Positions 42,653 through 46,970 of a DNA stretch of 46,970 bases are shown here, in pieces. A program made the translations under genes and the position numbers. Source of the DNA: Prochlorococcaceae cyanobacterium jk18x22bins.40. Lineage in GTDB: Bacteria > Cyanobacteriota > Cyanobacteriia > PCC-6307 > Cyanobiaceae. The stretch is from contig JAJDVL010000039.1 of NCBI GenBank assembly GCA_022826155.1, forward strand, positions 1-46,970. The letters are read 5' to 3'. The stretch's first letter is position 1. Every line of letters begins with the position of its first letter. The notes under the pieces are model-generated. The model saw only the letters and a program-made list of their open reading frames with translations. It did no database searches and was not told the origin of the DNA.

Positions 42653-44301
42653 GGCGCTAGCTTGTGGGATGCCTGGTCCTCCGGGGCACACCACTGCAAG
42701 CTGACGGGCTGCTGTTGGGCAGGTTGAGGCGGAGGCGGGAAGAGGACTTGAACGTGGCAGCCGGGCAACGGTTGCTCACCGGTCGCCACCAGATGGTGGG
42801 GACGCGGCGCCTGGTCAGGTCTGGGTGGAACCAGGCGCCGCCCATACCAGGACAGGGATGGGCGGCGGCCCGTGCCTTGGATGAACACCAACTCCTCGGC
42901 AGGCAGTGTGCGCACCAGACGGCCTACGGCACGGGTGGGCCAGGTTTCGTTCAGCTCCCAGAGCCATAGGGGGGTGGCCCAGAAACAGAGCAGCGCCACC
43001 CACCAGCCCACCAGCAGCAGCACCAGCCCCCAGCGCACCGACCAGCCCCCGAGCAGCACAATTGCCGCAATGGTGAAGCCAATACCAGCACTCAGGAGGG
43101 GCCAAAGGGGCAGGCCTTGAACAACGGCCAATGCCTGCAGAACGGCAGCCAGCAGCAAGGCCAATCCAAACAGCAGCAGAGGGATTCCCAGTTGCCCCGT
43201 ACGGCGCTCCCGCCAGAGCCGCGCCAGGGCCGGACCTTCCACACAGGCCAGTGGGGGCCAGAGGATATGGCTATACCAGGGCAACTGGGTCTTGAGGGAC
43301 AGCACCACCCCCAAGCAACCCGCCAAAATGCCGAGCCGCCAGCGACCTGAGGCCCGGTTCCGCTGACGCCAAGCCAACTGCAACCCCAAGGGCAACAACA
43401 GGAACCACGGCCAACCTCCTTTCAAAAGCTCGAAGGCAGGAACAGACAATCCCTGGTCATGGCCTTCAAGGGCCTGCACCAGTCGGCCAAACCCTTGACT
43501 GCCCCACATCAACAACGCCCCATCGCCCCGGTTGTAGACGTGCCAGCCATGCCATGCCAAACCCGGCAAGCAGCCCAGCAGACTCCAGAGACCCACGGCG
43601 CGCCAACTGCGCCGCCACTGCTGAAGCAGGCCGTTCCCCTGGCGTTGCCCATCCATGGGCAGGGCCGCCAGGAATGTTGCCGCCAGGCCAACCACCAGAA
43701 ACGCCATGGCTGCCGGGGGCTTGAGGAGCAACAGGGCGCTACAGGCCAAACCAGTCAGGCCGGCGCCACGGCGGGGGTGACTCCAGAGCAACAGCAGCCC
43801 CCACCAGAGCAGCAGGGTGGCGGCAATCATGGCGCCATCCAGCATCAATAGCCGTCCATGGCGGGCCATGGGCACGGTGGTCATCAGGATCAATCCCGTG
43901 GCCAGACCCTCGCCAGCAAAAGATCCTCGAAACTGTTCACCGGGTTGCCGAGATTGCAGCGCCAGTTGCCGCTGGATGAGCACCACCAGGGGAACGGCTG
44001 TGGTGCTCAGTACTGCCGGCGCCAAGCGCAGCATCGCTTCATGGGTTCCCCAAAGACGAATGGCCAAGGCAACCAGGAGATGGATTCCTGGGGGCTTGTT
44101 CAAGTAAGGCTCACCCCAGCGTGTGGGCAGTAAGCCGTTGAGGTCCGCTGCCTGGGCAAACTCCAGGGCGGTGCGGGCAATGCCGGCCTCATCCCAGTCC
44201 CGCAACGGAACATTGCCCAGCCAGGGGAGCCAGAGGACACAGGTCAGGAACCAGAGCAACAACGGCACAACCCAGGGGCGAAGCGGCTGGCGGAGAAGCA
44301 T
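42637..44301 (-). CDS. ArnT-like membrane glycosyltransferase (GT-C, GT83/PMT_2)
   Basis: A 554-residue integral membrane protein with about ten helices. The first luminal loop has 'NVPLRDWDEAGIARTALEFA' with the D-x-D/E acidic motif ('DWDE') of GT-C enzymes, then 'EPYLNKPPGIHLLVALAIRL', the K-P-P block seen in ArnT (lipid-linked sugar transfer to lipid A) and relatives. The periplasmic C-terminal part is about 90 residues. It would use a polyprenyl-phosphate sugar on the outer face of the inner membrane; the acceptor is unknown. A broken gene of the same broad class is immediately convergent with it. Confidence 0.88.
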   Translation of the reverse strand: MLLRQPLRPWVVPLLLWFLTCVLWLPWLGNVPLRDWDEAGIARTALEFAQAADLNGLLPTRWGEPYLNKPPGIHLLVALAIRLWGTHEAMLRLAPAVLSTTAVPLVVLIQRQLALQSRQPGEQFRGSFAGEGLATGLILMTTVPMARHGRLLMLDGAMIAATLLLWWGLLLLWSHPRRGAGLTGLACSALLLLKPPAAMAFLVVGLAATFLAALPMDGQRQGNGLLQQWRRSWRAVGLWSLLGCLPGLAWHGWHVYNRGDGALLMWGSQGFGRLVQALEGHDQGLSVPAFELLKGGWPWFLLLPLGLQLAWRQRNRASGRWRLGILAGCLGVVLSLKTQLPWYSHILWPPLACVEGPALARLWRERRTGQLGIPLLLFGLALLLAAVLQALAVVQGLPLWPLLSAGIGFTIAAIVLLGGWSVRWGLVLLLVGWWVALLCFWATPLWLWELNETWPTRAVGRLVRTLPAEELVFIQGTGRRPSLSWYGRRLVPPRPDQAPRPHHLVATGEQPLPGCHVQVLFPPPPQPAQQQPVSLQWCAPEDQASHKLAPQRFP

Positions 44302-44337
44302 CCGTTTCTGAAGTCGGACGGGTGGGCGCTATACTAA

Positions 44338-44448
44338 AGAACCTCTGAACAAGCCTCCTTGAGGCTCTGATGAGCTTTGGGAAGCCCTGTAGAGATAGGG
44401 GAAGCAAGAAGTCTGATGGTGGACGACTTCGACTTGTTCAGAGGTTTT
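44338..44448 (-). mobile_element. MITE-like inverted-repeat element, copy B
   Basis: Second copy of the element at 18011-18128, here in the reverse orientation. The ends are 'agaacctctgaacaag' (44338-44353) and 'cttgttcagaggtttt' (44433-44448), sharing a perfect 14-bp core 'aacctctgaacaag' but differing in the outer bases. The preceding CTAA (44334-44337) could be one side of a target duplication, but no match follows at the right end. The interior matches copy A with about one difference in five by eye. It lies 22 bases beyond the 3' end of the second autotransporter gene and could serve as its terminator. Confidence 0.82.
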
Positions 44449-44470
44449 CCAGGCAATGTCCTGCCCCGCT

Positions 44471-46970
44471 TCAGAAGAGTGAGGAGAAGCGCAGCTTGAG
44501 GGAGTGTTCCACCGGCGACGTGGCGGTGTTCTGCTCCTGACGTTCCGCTTCGATGGAGAATTGCCAGGGATCAGTCTCCAGTTGTTCCGTATAGGGTGCC
44601 AAGGACCACAGCAGGCCGTAATTCCTGCTGGTGGGAGAGAGCGCCATTGCCACAACAGGGGTCAGGGTGAGACGGTCGTTATGGAGGGGGAAGCCGTAGG
44701 ACAGCTCTGCTTCAAACCGTTTCCCGTTGCTGGGTGAGGGATCCAGCCCATCCAGGAGCAGGCCGTCCATGCCGAGGGCCACCATGGTCATGGTGGTGTC
44801 GGGCTTGTATTCCTCCCCGTCATCGGGTTTGAGGGAGAGTTGTCCCCATCCATAGCCTGCTGTGGCCCAGAGGTCGAGGCGGGGGGTGAGAGCATAGCGG
44901 CCATAGGGGAAAAGCCCTGTCAAGGAGGTGCTGATCTCTCCATCAGCGCTGGTCTCCCCATCAGCATGGTCCTTGCCGTCATAGGAGCCGTTGCCCCAGG
45001 AGTGGGAGAGAGCAGCGCCAGCCAGCCAACGGCCAGTGCTCCAGTCCGCCCCCACCAGGAGGGTGGTCACGTCTCCATCAAGGGAGACGTCGCCTTCCTC
45101 TCCACTGAAGGAGGAGAGGGCGCCCTGTCCCCAGAGGGCAAACTGGGGTGCGCCTCCCTCCCCTTCTGGAGCGAAGCTGAAGGAGGAACCCTCTACCAAC
45201 AGTTGGGGGGTAACGCTGTCAAAGCCCAGGGCCTTGGAGAGCAGGCCCTGGTTTTCTGCCAAGGGCGTATCGCTGGTGAACTCCTCCCCGGCGAGGGTGA
45301 GTTGTAAGCCTGTCTCCAGGGGAGCAGGATTGCTCAAGCGATCTTGCAGTGCATCCGCCACCTGCTGGGAGACGGTGCGACCGAAGCGCAGGTGCCAGGC
45401 TGCCGGCAACGGGTCGGAGTTGAGGATGGTCATCACGCCCACGCCGTCGGCGATGGTGGCGCCGCCCTGGGGCGCCAGCAGTTCCACGTGGAAGGTCTCG
45501 GCTCCCTCGTCATGGCTGTCGTTGATCAGGGAAATTCCGAGTTGCCGCTCGGTCTCGCCCGGAAGGAAGACGATCCGCGTGCCCCATCCCATGCCAACGT
45601 AGTCCACGCCGTCCTGTGCCGACACGGGGTTGGACTCCTGGGTATGAACCCACACCGACACCCTGCGATCCGAAGCCCGGCTCAGACGGATGGTGTAGCG
45701 AAGCATAAAGTCGCTCTCATTCGCCTCGGCATCGTCCACCGAGAAGGAGGGCACACCCGGCGCCGCGTCGTTATCCGCCACCGCGACCGATGCGCCGTTA
45801 TCTGGAGAGGTGGCCACCGCATAGCCGCTGCCCGTCTGGATGGCGGCGGTGATGCTGCCGTCGGCCTCGTCCGTATCGTCGTCAGCCGTGGCGACTTCGA
45901 AGGACGTACTGCCCCCGGTCGGAATTGTCACTTCCCGCGTGCCGGTCTCGCCGGAAGCGGCATAGTCGCCGCTCTGGGTCACCGCAAGGCTCACCGTCAG
46001 CGCCACATGCGGGGCCGGGTTTGCCGTGACGGTGAACGAGGCCGGGCTTCCCTCCGTCACCCCGTCACCACCGGTGATGCTCATCGTCGGCTTGTCGTTG
46101 TCGCTCACCGTGACTGATGCCTCGTTGTCTGGAGAGGTGGCCGCCGCGTAGCCGTTGCCGGGCTGGATGGTGGCGGCGATGCTGCCGTCGGCCTCGTCCG
46201 TATCGTCATCGGCCGTGGCCACGGTGAGGGTGGCGGCGCCAGTGGCGCCAATGGTCACTGCCTTGGTGCCCGTCTGGCCGCTGGTGGCGAAGCTGGCGCT
46301 ATCGGCCACGGCCACCTGAACCGTAATATCTCTCTGGGGCGCTGGCGTGGCGGTCAGCGTAAAGCTGGCGGCTCCACCCTCGGTGATGCCGTTGCCGCCA
46401 ACAATGCTCACCACCGGTGTGATGATCGGCGGATCGTCGTCATCGTTCACCGCTACTGTTGCCGTGCTTGGTCTACCCACTGTGTAGCCCGTGCCACTGG
46501 CCACCGTGGCAGATACGCTGCCGTCGGCCTCGTCCGTATCGTCATCCGCCGTGGACAGGATGAGGGTGGCCGAAGTCTGGTTCGCCTGGATGGTGACCGT
46601 CTGACTCCCCTCGTCTCCTGTGGCGAGGAAGTCGCTTGTGGGGTCGTCACCGATGTTGAGGGTTACCGTCAGATCGGACTGCGGCGCAGGATTGGCCTCC
46701 ACCGTGAACACCGCGTTGCCGCCCTCGGTAATGCCACTGCCGCCCGAGACCGTGACCTCGGGATCGGTGGAGTCGGTGTCGGGGCCGGCATTCTCCAGAC
46801 ACTGGAGCGTCGTCACCACCGGATTCCAGCGATTCGCCGAGTACTGCTCCCGCATCTGCTTCGCCCCGGCGAGGGTCATGGCCGTGTAGCCGTTGTCGTC
46901 CCCGAAGGCAGCCAGCACCTTGTTCCAGCGCGTCACATGCGTCGCGCCGTAATGCGTCTCCCCGGCATAG
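44471..46970 (-). CDS. Calx-beta repeat autotransporter-like surface protein, N-terminus outside window
   Basis: Runs off the right edge; about 832 codons are visible. The readable N-terminal part, 'HYGATHVTRWNKVLAAFGDD' to 'RWNPVVTTLQCLE', is the same module as residues 36-116 of the giant autotransporter. Then come four Calx-beta units of about 110 residues, with starts like 'GGSGITEGGNAVFTV' and 'GGDGVTEGSPASFTV' and the repeated 'ADDDTDEADGS' and NDDD/DND ends. The last 310 residues form an outer-membrane barrel starting 'AAWHLRFGRTVSQQVADALQ' and ending in Phe. Compared with the barrel at 11385-12758 it lacks about 154 residues after 'MDGLLLDG'. The whole gene is GC-rich, unlike the AT-rich passenger of its relative. 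Confidence 0.85.
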   Translation of the reverse strand, partial: YAGETHYGATHVTRWNKVLAAFGDDNGYTAMTLAGAKQMREQYSANRWNPVVTTLQCLENAGPDTDSTDPEVTVSGGSGITEGGNAVFTVEANPAPQSDLTVTLNIGDDPTSDFLATGDEGSQTVTIQANQTSATLILSTADDDTDEADGSVSATVASGTGYTVGRPSTATVAVNDDDDPPIITPVVSIVGGNGITEGGAASFTLTATPAPQRDITVQVAVADSASFATSGQTGTKAVTIGATGAATLTVATADDDTDEADGSIAATIQPGNGYAAATSPDNEASVTVSDNDKPTMSITGGDGVTEGSPASFTVTANPAPHVALTVSLAVTQSGDYAASGETGTREVTIPTGGSTSFEVATADDDTDEADGSITAAIQTGSGYAVATSPDNGASVAVADNDAAPGVPSFSVDDAEANESDFMLRYTIRLSRASDRRVSVWVHTQESNPVSAQDGVDYVGMGWGTRIVFLPGETERQLGISLINDSHDEGAETFHVELLAPQGGATIADGVGVMTILNSDPLPAAWHLRFGRTVSQQVADALQDRLSNPAPLETGLQLTLAGEEFTSDTPLAENQGLLSKALGFDSVTPQLLVEGSSFSFAPEGEGGAPQFALWGQGALSSFSGEEGDVSLDGDVTTLLVGADWSTGRWLAGAALSHSWGNGSYDGKDHADGETSADGEISTSLTGLFPYGRYALTPRLDLWATAGYGWGQLSLKPDDGEEYKPDTTMTMVALGMDGLLLDGLDPSPSNGKRFEAELSYGFPLHNDRLTLTPVVAMALSPTSRNYGLLWSLAPYTEQLETDPWQFSIEAERQEQNTATSPVEHSLKLRFSSLF
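45780..46760. repeat. Tandem Calx-beta DNA repeats, period about 330 bp
   Basis: Three coding repeats within the second autotransporter. A 27-base word that begins 'gctgccgtcggcctcgtccg' occurs at 45854, 46181 and 46517 with spacings of 327 and 336 bases; it encodes the D-D-T-D-E-A-D-G-S segment. The words 'tctggagaggtggcc' and 'ctccctcgtc'-like ends recur as well. A fourth, more distant Calx-beta unit lies at the 3' side and lacks the word. Confidence 0.85.

Noticed and set aside
45780..46760. CRISPR-like regularly spaced repeats
   Set aside because: The spacing is about 330 bp and the repeats are coding Calx-beta units within one open frame.
1..46970. tRNA, rRNA or riboswitch genes
   Set aside because: I looked for cloverleaf T-loop words (GGTTCGAATCC type) and known riboswitch cores in gene gaps and saw none; a covariance search would be needed to exclude small RNAs.

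Overview
The window is chromosomal DNA from a marine-type picocyanobacterium. Core oxygenic-photosynthesis genes are present (psbE/F/L/J, ycf48, a membrane rubredoxin, ndhC/K/J, chlG, menG-like and a ycf21-type chorismate lyase), in a dense, GC-rich layout with many abutting or overlapping genes. Two large Calx-beta/autotransporter-type surface proteins, a secreted double-Cache protein, pseudogenes and a small inverted-repeat element are not typical of free-living Synechococcus. My inference is a host-associated lineage such as a sponge-symbiotic Synechococcus; this rests on gene content only.

Layout. 1-5.3 kb: end of fabI, a GNAT, a conserved hypothetical, a TrpD-like phosphoribosyltransferase followed by narM, a second GNAT, exported msrB and dusA. 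5.5-12.8 kb: one giant autotransporter gene (2411 aa) whose passenger is strikingly AT-rich between a GC-rich leader and a GC-rich beta-barrel. 12.9-20.3 kb: a GNAT, two small transferases of the families often called rSAM/selenodomain-associated transferase 2 and 1, a conserved small protein, an HtrA-type lipoprotein protease, dnaA, a 110-bp MITE-like element at the dnaA stop codon, and an NDH-2/SelD fusion. 20.4-27.1 kb: galE, hisS, then the rubredoxin-ycf48-psbE-psbF-psbL-psbJ operon on the minus strand, divergent from ndhC-ndhK-ndhJ. 27.1-34.3 kb: a hypothetical, the chorismate lyase with a decayed tandem copy, mnmG, a DUF2214 membrane protein, a small hypothetical, menG-like methyltransferase, hisF, a DUF2862 protein and chlG. 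34.4-44.3 kb: class A penicillin-binding protein, rsmB, double-Cache protein, alkyltransferase-like protein, queA, FKBP-type isomerase, a broken glycosyltransferase gene and an intact ArnT-like glycosyltransferase. 44.3-47 kb: a second copy of the MITE-like element in the opposite orientation, then the 3' part of a second autotransporter on the minus strand.

Functional threads. Photosystem II assembly (rubredoxin, Ycf48, cytochrome b559 and the small subunits PsbL/PsbJ), NDH-1 (NdhC/K/J), chlorophyll (ChlG) and quinone synthesis (chorismate lyase, methyltransferase) form the photosynthetic core. tRNA/rRNA maturation is also well represented (DusA, MnmG, QueA, RsmB, HisS). The accessory content is surface-directed: two related autotransporters face each other about 32 kb apart with closely related barrel DNA, and two MITE copies lie in inverted orientation. 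No tRNA, rRNA, CRISPR array or intact transposase gene was seen.
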